64,000 bases of DNA from Microbulbifer agarilyticus (GTDB lineage Bacteria > Pseudomonadota > Gammaproteobacteria > Pseudomonadales > Cellvibrionaceae). Position numbers and translations under genes: made by a program. Under the pieces are notes generated by a model that had not been told where the DNA came from, did no database searches, and was given only the letters and a program-made list of their open reading frames with translations. Shown here piece by piece: positions 17,235 to 26,081 of this stretch; the first letter of the stretch is position 1; each line of letters starts with the position of its first letter. The stretch covers positions 1,054,001-1,118,000 of the forward strand of contig NZ_CP019650.1 of the NCBI RefSeq assembly GCF_001999945.1. Direction: 5' to 3'.

Positions 17235-18959
17235 AAGTGTCTCGATACCCAGCAGGCCCAGGCCGGTAGACAGGGTACGCGCTACCAGGTCACACAACTG
17301 CAAGCGGCTCTGCTTCTCTTCTTCGGTCACACCTTCTTTCAGCACCGGGCAGGCCTCGTAGAAGGCCATGTAGGCGCTGGCCAATTCATACAAGTAGGTG
17401 CACAGCACGTGCGGGAAGGTGTCTTTCGCCACCTGATCCAGAACTTCACCAAACTGATTCAGCTTGATGGCCAGCGTACGCTCCGCATCGGTACCCAGGG
17501 TAATGGCACCGCTCAGCGCGGATGGCTCGACTCCGGCGCGGCGGAAGATGCTGCGTACGCGGGTGTAGGCGTATTGCAGGTAGGGTGCGGTATTGCCCTC
17601 GAACGCCAGCATGGCATTCCAGTTGAACACGTAATCGTTGGTGCGGGTTTTGCTCAGGTCTGCGTACTTCACCGCGCCGATACCCACTACGCGGCCTATC
17701 TCGGCCTGTTTCTCGGCACTCAGCTCCGGGTTTTTGCCGGCGACCAGTGCGGTGGCACGCTCCACCGCTTCGTCCAGCAGCGCGGCCAACTTCACGGTGC
17801 CACCGCTACGGGTTTTAAATGGCTTGCCGTCGTCGCCCATCATGGTGCCGAAGGCACAGTGTTCCAGAGTTTGGCTGTCGGCGATGTAGTCGGCCTTGCG
17901 CGCTACGGTAAAGGCCTGCTGCAGGTGCAGGGACTGGCGCGCGTCCACTACGTACAAGATACGATTGGCCTCCAGGATATTGGCGCGATAGCGGATAGCC
18001 GCCAGGTCGGTGGTAGCGTAAAGGTAGCCACCGCCTTTTTTCTGGATAATCACCACGCTCGGGTTGCCTTCCTTGTCGGCCATTTCCGGCAGGAAGGCCA
18101 CAATTGCGCCCTGGTCTTCCACTGCGATACCGCGGTCCAGCAGGTCTTTCACCAGCACCGGCAGGTCGTCGTTGTACTGGCTCTCGGCGTATACATCTTC
18201 CCGCTTCAGGGTGACACCCAGCTTCTCGTAGATTTCTTCCGCGTGGCTGATAGAGATGTCGATGAAACGCTGCCACAGCTTCAGGCAGTCGGCGTCGCCA
18301 CCCTGCAGTTTCACTACGTATTCGCGCGCGCGGTCGGCAAAGCCTTCCTCTTCATCGAAGCGCACCTTGGCTTCGCGGTAGAAGACTTCCAGGTCCGCCA
18401 GCGCTACTTCCGCGTCCTGGTTTTCCATCTGGTCTGCCAGGTGGGCCAGCAGCATGCCGAACTGGGTGCCCCAGTCGCCCATATGGTTCTGGCGAACCAC
18501 CTGGTGCCCCTGGAACTCCAGCAGGCGGGCGAGGGCGTCGCCGATGATGGTGGTGCGCAGGTGGCCCACGTGCATCTCTTTGGCGAGGTTGGGGTGTGAG
18601 TAATCCAGTACCACGGTTTCGGGGCTGGCGACGGCGGCGATGTTCAGGCGCTCATCGGCACGCGCAGCGGCCAGAGTTTCACCCAGCCAGGCTTCATTCA
18701 GGTGAATATTGATAAAGCCGGGTCCCGCGACCTCGACCTTCTCGATCATGGGCTGTTCGCCCAGATTGTTGATGATCTTGCCGGCCAGCTCGCGTGGGTT
18801 AGTGCCCACTTTCTTGGCGGCTGCCATGGCACCGTTGGCCTGATAGTCGCCAAAGCCCGCCTTTTTGGCCGGGGCGACCGCCGGGCCGCATTCCGCGGGA
18901 ATGCCCGCGTTGGTCATGGCGGTTTGGAAAATGTCGTTAAGCTGCTGGCGAATATTCAT
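17223..18959 (-). CDS. argS: Arginyl-tRNA synthetase
   Basis: A class I aminoacyl-tRNA synthetase of 578 aa that charges tRNA-Arg. The N-terminal Add-1 tRNA-recognition domain is present ([15 protein letters not shown]). The HIGH-type motif is HVGH within [17 protein letters not shown], at about residues 130-133. The KMSK position is degenerate, KTRSGG in [14 protein letters not shown], as is normal in many bacterial ArgS enzymes. The C-terminal DALR anticodon-binding domain ends in [13 protein letters not shown]. The gene is monocistronic and convergent with the DUF2007 gene, and its last codons are part of a short tandem duplication that supplies a second in-frame stop. Confidence 0.97.
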   Translation of the reverse strand: MNIRQQLNDIFQTAMTNAGIPAECGPAVAPAKKAGFGDYQANGAMAAAKKVGTNPRELAGKIINNLGEQPMIEKVEVAGPGFINIHLNEAWLGETLAAARADERLNIAAVASPETVVLDYSHPNLAKEMHVGHLRTTIIGDALARLLEFQGHQVVRQNHMGDWGTQFGMLLAHLADQMENQDAEVALADLEVFYREAKVRFDEEEGFADRAREYVVKLQGGDADCLKLWQRFIDISISHAEEIYEKLGVTLKREDVYAESQYNDDLPVLVKDLLDRGIAVEDQGAIVAFLPEMADKEGNPSVVIIQKKGGGYLYATTDLAAIRYRANILEANRILYVVDARQSLHLQQAFTVARKADYIADSQTLEHCAFGTMMGDDGKPFKTRSGGTVKLAALLDEAVERATALVAGKNPELSAEKQAEIGRVVGIGAVKYADLSKTRTNDYVFNWNAMLAFEGNTAPYLQYAYTRVRSIFRRAGVEPSALSGAITLGTDAERTLAIKLNQFGEVLDQVAKDTFPHVLCTYLYELASAYMAFYEACPVLKEGVTEEEKQSRLQLCDLVARTLSTGLGLLGIETLEKM

Positions 18960-19098
18960 AGATGGGCGTTATCCCGTGGACGTTCTGGACAATATAGAAG
19001 AAGGCGGGATTTTAATGGGCAGCGAAGGCTTTGCAACCTGCGCGGTGCACTCCAGCTGGGGTAACATGGCGCGCAGTTGAAGGAATTTGGGGGAAGAC

Positions 19099-20550
19099 AT
19101 GTCCGGCAAACCGTCTGGCACCACGCTGTACTGGCACGATTACGAGACCTGGGGCGTAGATCCGGGTGCGGATAAACCCTCCCAGTTCGCCGGTATTCGC
19201 ACCGATGAGGAGCTGAATATCGTTGGCGACCCGCTGATGATTTACGCCAAGCCCACCAGTGATTGCCTGCCCCAGCCCATGGCTGCGCTGGTGACCGGGC
19301 TGGCACCGCAAAAGGCGTTTGCGGAAGGCCTGCCGGAAATCGAGTTTATCCAGAAGATCCTCAATGAGCTGGGCGCGCCGGGTACCTGCGGTGTGGGTTA
19401 CAACAGCCTGCGCTTTGACGATGAAGTGACCCGCCACACCCTGTACCGCAATCTGCTCGACCCCTACGAGCGCGAGTGGAAGTCCGGCAACAGCCGCTGG
19501 GATATCATCGATATGGTGCGCCTCACCTATGCGCTGCGCCCCGAGGGCATCGACTGGCCAGAGCGCGATGGTGCCGACGGTACCCGCGTACCTTCCTTCC
19601 GCCTGGAAGAACTGACCGCCGCCAACGGCATCAGCCACGAAGGGGCGCACGATGCACTCTCCGATGTGCGCGCCACCATCGATATGGCGCGGCTGATTCG
19701 CGAGAAGCAGCCCAAGCTTTACGATTATGTTTACAAGCTGCGCCGCAAGCAGAAAGTGGCGAAGATCCTCAATCCGCGCGAGCGTAAGCCCTTGCTCCAC
19801 ATCTCTGGCAAGGTGCCCGCCAGCCACGGCCACCTGACCTACGTGCTGCCTCTGGCCATGCACCCGGTGAACCGCAACGCGGTCATCTGTGCCAACCTGG
19901 CCATGGACCCGCAACCGATCTTGGACCTGGATGCGGAGGCGCTGCGCGAGCGCCTGTACACCTCGCGAGATAAGCTCGTGGAAGGGGAGCTGCCTGCGGG
20001 CCTGAAACTGATCCATATGAACCGCTGCCCGGTGCTGGCGCCGGCCAACATGCTGTCCGATGAGCGCGCAGTCGAACTCAAGATCGACAAGGAGGCCTGC
20101 CGTGCTAACTGGCAGGCGCTGCAGGGGCTGGACCTGACGGAAAAACTCCATCAGGTGTTTCTCGATGGCGATTTCCCGAAGAAGGATGTGGAGGCAAGGC
20201 TCTACGACGGCTTTATGAACGACGCCGACCGCGATACCTGCCGGCAGCTGCACAATGCGCTGACCAGCCGTGGCCCGGAATCGCTGGCGACAGAGGTGCC
20301 ATTTTCCGATGCGCGCCTGCCGGAGCTACTCTTCCGCCTGCGTGCGCGCAACTTCCCGCAGACCCTGAATGAGGAAGAGCAGGGGCGCTGGGAAGAGTGG
20401 CGCTACCAGCGCCTGACGGACCCGCAGTTTGGTGCCAGCATTACCATGGAGCCGTACTTTGAGGAGATTGCGCGCCTGCGGGAGGAGCACCCGGACCGCA
20501 ATGCGCTGCTGGATCAGCTGGAAGCCTGGGGCGACGCGCTGCTGGGCTAA
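19099..20550 (+). CDS. sbcB: Exodeoxyribonuclease I
   Basis: ExoI degrades single-stranded DNA 3' to 5' and acts in mismatch repair and recombination; it also binds the SSB C-terminus. The protein has 483 aa (E. coli 475). The DEDDh exonuclease residues are visible: Asp and Glu in WHDYETWG near the start, Asp in GYNSLRFDDE, and His-Asp in HEGAHDALSDV. The SH3-like and helical C-terminal regions continue to LDQLEAWGDALLG. I chose the ATG at 19099, which has GGGGGAAG just upstream; the open frame reaches back to a TTG at 19087. It is divergent from argS, with 139 bp between the two starts. Confidence 0.95.
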   Translation: MSGKPSGTTLYWHDYETWGVDPGADKPSQFAGIRTDEELNIVGDPLMIYAKPTSDCLPQPMAALVTGLAPQKAFAEGLPEIEFIQKILNELGAPGTCGVGYNSLRFDDEVTRHTLYRNLLDPYEREWKSGNSRWDIIDMVRLTYALRPEGIDWPERDGADGTRVPSFRLEELTAANGISHEGAHDALSDVRATIDMARLIREKQPKLYDYVYKLRRKQKVAKILNPRERKPLLHISGKVPASHGHLTYVLPLAMHPVNRNAVICANLAMDPQPILDLDAEALRERLYTSRDKLVEGELPAGLKLIHMNRCPVLAPANMLSDERAVELKIDKEACRANWQALQGLDLTEKLHQVFLDGDFPKKDVEARLYDGFMNDADRDTCRQLHNALTSRGPESLATEVPFSDARLPELLFRLRARNFPQTLNEEEQGRWEEWRYQRLTDPQFGASITMEPYFEEIARLREEHPDRNALLDQLEAWGDALLG

Positions 20551-20662
20551 GTTGTGGCTACTATTCCAGACGTACTATTCCAAACAGGGCCCGCCGCGTA
20601 GAATACCGCCCGCTAAGCCGCCGGCGATCCCGGCGCAAACCTGTGCATAAAGTGGAGCATCA

Positions 20663-21679
20663 ATGGACTTTATCGGCGCCAATATCCTTTCCGTCAGCCA
20701 GTTTGAGCGTGGCGACATCGACCGAATCTTTACCGTAGCGGACACCATGGTCCCCTACGCGCGCCGGGAAAAAGTGACCCGGGTTCTCGAGGGCGCGATC
20801 CTCGGCAACATGTTTCTCGAGCCAAGCACCCGCACCCGGGTAAGCTTCGGCTGTGCTTTCAACCTGCTCGGCGGCACCGTGCGCGAGACCGTGGGGGTTT
20901 CTGCCAGTGCCATGGCCAAGGGCGAGTCCCTTTATGACACTGCACGGGTGCTGTCGGGCTATTCCGATGTGATCTGTATGCGCCATCCGCAGGCGGGTTC
21001 GGTTGCCGAGTTTGCTGCTGCCAGCCGAGTGCCGGTGGTGAATGGCGGTGACGGTGCCAATGAACACCCCACCCAGGCGCTGCTGGACCTGTACACCATC
21101 CGCAAGGAGCTGGAAGGCAAGGGCGGTTCACTGGATAACTTCCGCATCGCCATGATTGGCGATCTCAAATACGGCCGTACCGTGCACTCCCTGTGCAAGC
21201 TGCTGTGCCTGTTTAAAAACGTACAGCTGGTATTTGTTTCTCCGGAAGAGCTGGCAATGCCTCCGGTGGTAATCGAAAAACTGCGCGAGGCCGGCCACCA
21301 GGTGACGGTTTCCGACCAGCTGGAGCAGTCCATCAAGGCGGTGGATATTGTGTACTCCACCCGCATCCAGGAAGAGCGCTTCGAATCCCAGGAAGAGGCA
21401 GATCGCTATCGCGGGCGCTTCCGTTTGAACCGGGATATTTTCACTCGTCATGCCGAGCCCAATACGGTCATCATGCATCCGCTGCCACGGGATTCCCGCG
21501 CGGAAGCCAATGAACTCGACCCGGATCTGAACGAGCACCCGAGCCTGGCCATTTTCCGTCAGACCGATAATGGTTTGCTGGTGCGTATGGCGTTGTTTGC
21601 GATGCTGCTGGGGGTGGAAGACAAGGTGGATCAGTACGCGCGGCCGATTACCTGGCAGACGCGACGGAACCAGATTTGA
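20663..21679 (+). CDS. pyrB: Aspartate carbamoyltransferase, catalytic chain
   Basis: PyrB joins carbamoyl phosphate and aspartate, the first committed step of pyrimidine synthesis. The protein has 338 aa, longer than E. coli PyrB (311). The carbamoyl-phosphate loop EPSTRTRVSF is near residue 55, and NGGDGANEHPTQALLDLYT and the C-terminal HPLPR are intact. No pyrI or dihydroorotase-like partner follows; the gene ends at a terminator and is probably transcribed alone. Proteins of this length without pyrI occur in several proteobacteria and are expected not to show E. coli-type nucleotide control, though that is inference. No pyrimidine attenuator hairpin with a U run is apparent in the 112 bp upstream. 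Confidence 0.95.
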   Translation: MDFIGANILSVSQFERGDIDRIFTVADTMVPYARREKVTRVLEGAILGNMFLEPSTRTRVSFGCAFNLLGGTVRETVGVSASAMAKGESLYDTARVLSGYSDVICMRHPQAGSVAEFAAASRVPVVNGGDGANEHPTQALLDLYTIRKELEGKGGSLDNFRIAMIGDLKYGRTVHSLCKLLCLFKNVQLVFVSPEELAMPPVVIEKLREAGHQVTVSDQLEQSIKAVDIVYSTRIQEERFESQEEADRYRGRFRLNRDIFTRHAEPNTVIMHPLPRDSRAEANELDPDLNEHPSLAIFRQTDNGLLVRMALFAMLLGVEDKVDQYARPITWQTRRNQI

Positions 21680-21732
21680 CGTATGTAGATTTGACCCAAA
21701 CAGATTTATTACTGGCGTAGAAAATCAGAAAT

Positions 21733-21762
21733 AAAAAAACCGGCAATTTGCCGGTTTTTTTA
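21733..21762. terminator. Bidirectional terminator, pyrB / aminotransferase
   Basis: The stem CCGGCA-ATT-TGCCGG has seven A on the left and seven T on the right. It lies between the convergent pyrB and aminotransferase genes. Confidence 0.92.
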
Positions 21763-21789
21763 TTTTTTCATGAAGGGTGCGTTGGGCGA

Positions 21790-23064
21790 TCAAGCGTTGG
21801 CCAGTGCCTCGCGCACGGTGGCCAGTTTCACACATAGGGTGAAAACCGCCATCGCCGTATCTAGCTCTTCTAGCGGTGGGAAGCTTGGGGCGATACGGAT
21901 ATTGGTGTTTTCCGGATCTTTGCCGTACGGGAAGGTGGCGCCGGCAGGGGTCAGCTTCACACCCGCTTCTGCGGACAGGCGAATCACTTCAGAGGCAACG
22001 CCCGGACGGGTGTTGAAGGAAACAAAGTAGCCGCCCTGCGGTTTTTCCCACTCGCCCAGATCGGTATCGGCGAAGTTTTTGTCCAGGTGCTCGAGCACAC
22101 AGGCAAACTTCGGGCGCAGGATTTCTGCGTGCTTCTGCATGTGTTCTTTCAGCTGGGTCAGCTCCGGGAACAGGCGCGAGTGGCGCAGCTGGTTCACCTT
22201 GTCGGGGCCGATAGTCATGGCAGACATTTGCTGCTTGATGGACGCCAGGTTAGCCGGGCTCGCACTTACAAAGGCCACACCAGCACCGGCGTGCGTTACC
22301 TTAGAGGTGGAGGCGAACTGCAGTACTGAATCCGCGGTGTCGTTGCTCAGTGCCGCTTCGCGGATATTCGGCAGGATTACTTGGTGGTCCAGATCGTGGA
22401 TCGCGTAAGCGTTGTCCCAGAAGATACGGAAGCCCGGGTTGGCAATTTTGCCCAGCTGCGCGAGGCGGTTCACGGCGTCTTCGTCGTAGGTTACGCCGGT
22501 GGGGTTGGAGAACTTGGGTACACACCACAGGCCAATGATCTGGTCGTCTTCACGAATCTTCTGTTCCAGCACATCCATGTCCGGACCGGTGGCGGTCATG
22601 GGCACGGTGTCCATGGTGATACCCAGTTGCTCACAAATGGTGAAGTGGCGGTCGTAGCCGGGCACCGGGCACAGGAACTTGGGCGCGCTCATGTCTTTCC
22701 ACGGCTGGTTGCCGGCAAAGCCGAACAGGTAGCCGGTGAGCACGGCGTGGTACATCAAGGTCAGCGAGCTGTTGCCGCCGGCGAGCACTTCTTCAAACGG
22801 TACCTGCAGGATGTCCGCACCCAGTTCGCGGGATGCAGCGATACCTTCCAGGCCGCCGTAATTGCGGGTATCGGTGCCGTCGGGGGCGCGGTAATCACCG
22901 GTCAGAATACCGTCGAGGCTGTCGGAAAGGGAAAGCTGATCTGCCGCCGGTTTACCGCGGGTCAGGTCCAGGCTCAGGTTGTGTTGGCAAATTCGCTGGT
23001 ACTGTTGCTCCAGGTCTTTTTCCCACTGTTGCAGCTGGTCGCGATGAGCGGTTTCGATACGCAC
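21790..23064 (-). CDS. PLP-dependent aminotransferase, class I (Asp aminotransferase-like)
   Basis: A fold-type I aminotransferase of 424 aa related to the aspartate/alanine aminotransferase-like group of PF12897 type; substrate not determined here. Visible features are LDLTRGKPAADQL near residue 30, AGGNSSLTLMYHAV for the phosphate-binding region, and WCVPKFSNPTGVTYDEDAV. The Schiff-base lysine probably lies in the FASTSKVTHAGAGVAF segment, and an arginine near FVSFNTRPGV is typical of substrate carboxylate binding. The start is GTG at 23064, preceded by AAGGGGAAAG; the protein begins MRIETAHRDQL. It is monocistronic, and a strong inverted repeat lies about 85-105 bp upstream in its promoter region. 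Confidence 0.85.
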   Translation of the reverse strand: MRIETAHRDQLQQWEKDLEQQYQRICQHNLSLDLTRGKPAADQLSLSDSLDGILTGDYRAPDGTDTRNYGGLEGIAASRELGADILQVPFEEVLAGGNSSLTLMYHAVLTGYLFGFAGNQPWKDMSAPKFLCPVPGYDRHFTICEQLGITMDTVPMTATGPDMDVLEQKIREDDQIIGLWCVPKFSNPTGVTYDEDAVNRLAQLGKIANPGFRIFWDNAYAIHDLDHQVILPNIREAALSNDTADSVLQFASTSKVTHAGAGVAFVSASPANLASIKQQMSAMTIGPDKVNQLRHSRLFPELTQLKEHMQKHAEILRPKFACVLEHLDKNFADTDLGEWEKPQGGYFVSFNTRPGVASEVIRLSAEAGVKLTPAGATFPYGKDPENTNIRIAPSFPPLEELDTAMAVFTLCVKLATVREALANA

Positions 23065-23146
23065 GGACTTTCCCCTTCTCTAGCCAAAATATTTGGCGAT
23101 TAAATTCGGAGCGGGAGCTTATCAGCAGTGGGTGGAAGCCGTCATG

Positions 23147-23171
23147 TTTTCTGTAATTTTTTTACAGAAAA
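23147..23171. promoter_or_regulatory. Perfect 10-bp inverted repeat upstream of the aminotransferase gene
   Basis: The arms TTTTCTGTAA and TTACAGAAAA are separated by five T. The inner 15 bp, TGTAATTTTTTTACA, has the length and ends of the remembered HexR box TGTAATTAAATTACA. No gene in the window encodes HexR, so the binding factor is a guess; an operator function is likely from symmetry and position. Confidence 0.5.
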
Positions 23172-23310
23172 AACGTCAAAATACACGGGGATTCGGCAGA
23201 AAATTTGTTGCAGTTGAAACGGACTGTAACAATGTCCATTCAGTGCTGATTGGCGGGGGCGGAGCCGTTGCTCTCCGTCGACGTCCGGAGTTAATTACCC
23301 ATGTTGTTTA

Positions 23311-24180
23311 TCAGTGCTTCTGGGCTGCCAGGTGGCGGAAGTCAGACGCGAATTCCAGCAGGGTTTCTTTCATGTGCGCGCGCTGCTCGGGGGTGGTGCT
23401 TTCCAATATCCCGATGGCCAGGGTTCTTGCTTGGTCGCGCAACGCATCCTGCATCTCACGGTAATCTTTTGGCCACAGGGCCTGAGGGTCGATTAGTAAT
23501 TCACGCAGTGCGCGCTCGTAACCTTGTGGCTTGTTGCGCAAGGTATTGAGGAAGGTTGTAGTCCAGAGCTCACGCTGCGCGATGCGGCGTGCGGGGTCAA
23601 ACTTGGTATTGGCTACCTGCTCGTCGATCATGGCTTGCTGCCCGGCGGTAAGGTCTCCCAGCCAGCGCTCCGCCTGTTTGCGGAACTGCTTCTCGCGTTT
23701 GCGCTGCGATTTATCCCATTTCTTTAGCGACTTTTCCCGCTCTTTGCGTGCGTTTTCGGATAGCTGATTAATTTGACTGTCGTCCAGCTGTACCAGGATG
23801 GGCAACAGTAGATCACTGAGCATGACCACGGAGGAATGCCAGAATTCATCGACCTGTTTTTCGATTCTTTCCAGGTTTTCAGGACTGGCGTCGGGAGAAT
23901 CAACCTGCGCGGCCAATTGTTCCATGTAGTCGGCGTAGCGCGGTAATTGCGTCTGGCGATGCCAGCGGTGGAATTCGTCGACCCGCTGGGACAGAAGTTC
24001 TTTTTGCGGGCCTTCCAGGTCCAAATATTTGTTGAGCGTGCGGTCCATCCACCAATCGAGGTGGCCGTAAACCAGGCGTACACTGGAACATCCGGACAGC
24101 GACAACAGAAGCAGGGCAAGCACCAGCGTGATGATGCGTGCGCAGCAGTTGGTTCTGTTTGGCAAAATCGCTGTGGTCAT
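23311..24180 (-). CDS. Predicted lipoprotein, DUF6279-like
   Basis: A periplasm-facing lipoprotein of 289 aa from the ATG at 24180; an ATG at 24216 would add twelve residues. The signal peptide IITLVLALLLLSLSGC ends in the lipobox LSGC, followed by SSVRLVYGHLDWWMDRTLNKYLDLEGPQ in the mature N-terminus (abridged). The rest is strongly helical and charged, with many Lys/Arg/Glu runs such as KSLKKWDKSQRKREKQFRK. The YxHLDWW...Y-LDL pattern is what I associate with DUF6279 lipoproteins of gammaproteobacteria, whose role is unknown. It ends 246 bp before the aminotransferase start and lies 58 bp downstream of the PstS-OmpA gene on the same strand, so it may be co-transcribed with the latter. Confidence 0.72.
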   Translation of the reverse strand: MTTAILPNRTNCCARIITLVLALLLLSLSGCSSVRLVYGHLDWWMDRTLNKYLDLEGPQKELLSQRVDEFHRWHRQTQLPRYADYMEQLAAQVDSPDASPENLERIEKQVDEFWHSSVVMLSDLLLPILVQLDDSQINQLSENARKEREKSLKKWDKSQRKREKQFRKQAERWLGDLTAGQQAMIDEQVANTKFDPARRIAQRELWTTTFLNTLRNKPQGYERALRELLIDPQALWPKDYREMQDALRDQARTLAIGILESTTPEQRAHMKETLLEFASDFRHLAAQKH

Positions 24181-24238
24181 GGCGTTAAATATAGTTGCTA
24201 TGCTCCGCCACCGCATTGCTTATGTGCTAAAGGGCCGC

Positions 24239-25597
24239 CTAATTAATCCAGACTTCGACACGGCTGTTTTTTACCGGCCCCTGCTCGCTATCGGCGGTAA
24301 GCGGCGCGAAGGCGCCTACCGACATGATCTGGCTGTCGCCCATCTGATGGTCACGCAGTAGGGCGCCCTGAACCTTGAGTGCACGGAAACGGGAGATAAG
24401 GTCGGAAATCGTTTCATTGGCCTTGCGATCCGAAAAACCTACCAGTGTCAGGGAAAGGTCGCGGTTTTCCTCTTGCGCCATGTAGTCTTGCAATCGGTGC
24501 AGGTCGCGCAATGCGCGGTTATCGAGCTCGGTGCTGCCGTTGGCAAACCGGAACGAAATACTGAGACGCGATCCGTTCTCCATCAGCGCGCGATAATTCT
24601 CCGGCGCATTGGCAAACGGTGCCATTTGCAGGGCAACCGGGGTCAAATTGATAAAGCCGATGTCCTCGACGATTAGCTGCCCGGCGTGGGATTCAGCGAA
24701 GTGCAGGAAGGCGTCGACCTGCGGATTGTAGCGGCCCGGATTGCGGTACAGATACAGCCGGCGGGTGAGGGGAAAGTCTTCGGTCGCGATGATGCCGCGG
24801 TCGGGCACCACCGCGGCCAGTTCCCCGGATTTGATCGCGACCTTGTGCAGGCCCGCGGCATCGGCAAATGGCAGGTAGCCAATGGCGGCTCTGTCCCGCA
24901 GTACCAGCCCGCGGGTCTCGTGGTTGCCGGATACTTCGTATACGAAGGGTTTGGCCGGCCGGCTGCCACCAAAAATTTCACTGTCAAACGTGGAGCGGGT
25001 ACCGGACTCAATATCCCGGTGCAGTGGCCGAATCGGTAGGTCGTCACCGCCCAGCTGTGCCCAGTTACGGATCTCACCCCGGTAAATCTGCGCCAGTTGT
25101 ACAAGACTTAGCCGCTTGATGGGGTTGTCTTTGTGCACCGCGATCACCAGCGCATCCAATCCGATAACGTGCTCCGCTTGGGGGCCGGTAAAGTCGCCGA
25201 AGCGCGCCAGCATTTCGACTTCTTTAGCTTTGACGCGGCGCGAGGCCATACCGATGTCAGCGGTATCTCCGTCAAGTGCCTTGAAGCCAGTACTGGAGCC
25301 CAGTGCAATAATGGGCACAACCACCTGCTCATTCTGCAGGCGAGCATCGATCCAGTGTTTTTCGCCCTGGGTGCGTTGACTGATCTCGGTGGCGCCCAGG
25401 GAGTGCAGATATTGTTTCACCAGTGCCGGTGCCAGATCAGCGCCGACGGTATTGGAGCCAGTCATACGAAACAGAACCTGCGCCTGGCTATTTTCGGTGG
25501 CCTCCGCAAAGCAGGCTGGCAGCAAGCCTGCCAGAGCTGTCATAAGCAGCAGAGTTACTGCGAAAAAATTTCCCTTGCGTGTTTGAGCGAGTTCCAT
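24239..25597 (-). CDS. PstS-like substrate-binding protein fused to an OmpA-type C-terminal domain
   Basis: An exported protein of 452 aa. The ATG at 25597 has AGGAGA five bases upstream; a GTG at 25612 is in frame. A signal peptide (FFAVTLLLMTALAGLLPACFA) is followed by a periplasmic phosphate-binding-type domain: FRMTGSNTVGADLAPAL at about 45-60, IALGSSTGFKAL, DIGMASRR and the RDIESGTRSTFD loop, which resembles the phosphate-contacting SGT/R loop of PstS. From about residue 345 an OmpA/MotB-like domain begins (SISFRFANGSTELDNRALRDL), with GFSD, SRFRALKVQGAL and NSRVEVWIN, which are the positions that bind peptidoglycan. The combination suggests a cell-wall-tethered ligand sensor. No pst transport genes are adjacent. 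Confidence 0.85.
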   Translation of the reverse strand: MELAQTRKGNFFAVTLLLMTALAGLLPACFAEATENSQAQVLFRMTGSNTVGADLAPALVKQYLHSLGATEISQRTQGEKHWIDARLQNEQVVVPIIALGSSTGFKALDGDTADIGMASRRVKAKEVEMLARFGDFTGPQAEHVIGLDALVIAVHKDNPIKRLSLVQLAQIYRGEIRNWAQLGGDDLPIRPLHRDIESGTRSTFDSEIFGGSRPAKPFVYEVSGNHETRGLVLRDRAAIGYLPFADAAGLHKVAIKSGELAAVVPDRGIIATEDFPLTRRLYLYRNPGRYNPQVDAFLHFAESHAGQLIVEDIGFINLTPVALQMAPFANAPENYRALMENGSRLSISFRFANGSTELDNRALRDLHRLQDYMAQEENRDLSLTLVGFSDRKANETISDLISRFRALKVQGALLRDHQMGDSQIMSVGAFAPLTADSEQGPVKNSRVEVWIN

Positions 25598-25928
25598 CCT
25601 GTCTCCTATCACTGCATTTGGCTCCTCGAATGACGTCCCGCACGACCTACGGTTGCTTGTAATGAGGTGTGGGCGCGCGCTTTATCGCAAAAAAATGTGA
25701 CAGATTTGTTTCAGCTGAATTGAACTGCTGCACATTTGTATCTGGCTGGTTTGTGGGGGCGGGCGAGTGGCGGGAAATAGTACGGGTGGTCGCTCTTATG
25801 CACCGATGTGCGGCTCTATCTAACGTTCAATCTAACCCTTTCGGGTGAATTAGCGGGTTTTATCACCAATCAGGTCGTAATACAGACATATAATGAAAAG
25901 AATCTTTGTAGATTTTTTGAAAAAAGGC

Positions 25929-25944
25929 ATGACAACGCTGTCAT
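25929..25944. promoter_or_regulatory. LacI-family operator before nagK
   Basis: ATGACAACGCTGTCAT is a near-perfect palindrome centred on CG, the form expected for LacI-family regulators. Three more copies of the same pattern occur at 34982, 44722 and 44747. It overlaps the likely -35 element of nagK, so repression by blocking RNA polymerase is the simplest reading. Confidence 0.8.
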
Positions 25945-25958
25945 TTGTCTTGTACTAT
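25929..25958 (+). promoter_or_regulatory. Likely nagK promoter
   Basis: The -35-like ATGACA (25929-25934) and -10-like TACTAT (25953-25958) are 18 bp apart, giving a leader of about 115 nt. The -35 element is part of the operator palindrome. Confidence 0.45.
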
Positions 25959-26081
25959 TTCCTCATACACAGATTGGTACAGGCGTCACTGGCGTCTCAC
26001 CGGAATCCCCTGGGGCGCAGACGATGCGGTGGGGAGGTCCGGTAAGGAAACATAACAATAGAAATCTTAGGGGCCGGTTAG

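Larger units (their letters stand above)
25613..26081. other. Divergent intergenic region, PstS-OmpA / nagK
   Basis: About 470 bp. The right part holds the nagK promoter and a 16-bp LacI-type operator (separate entries). The left part, 25613-25860, should contain the promoter of the PstS-OmpA gene but shows no motif I can name. A forward open frame from 25808 overlaps nagK out of frame and has no family resemblance. Confidence 0.5.
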
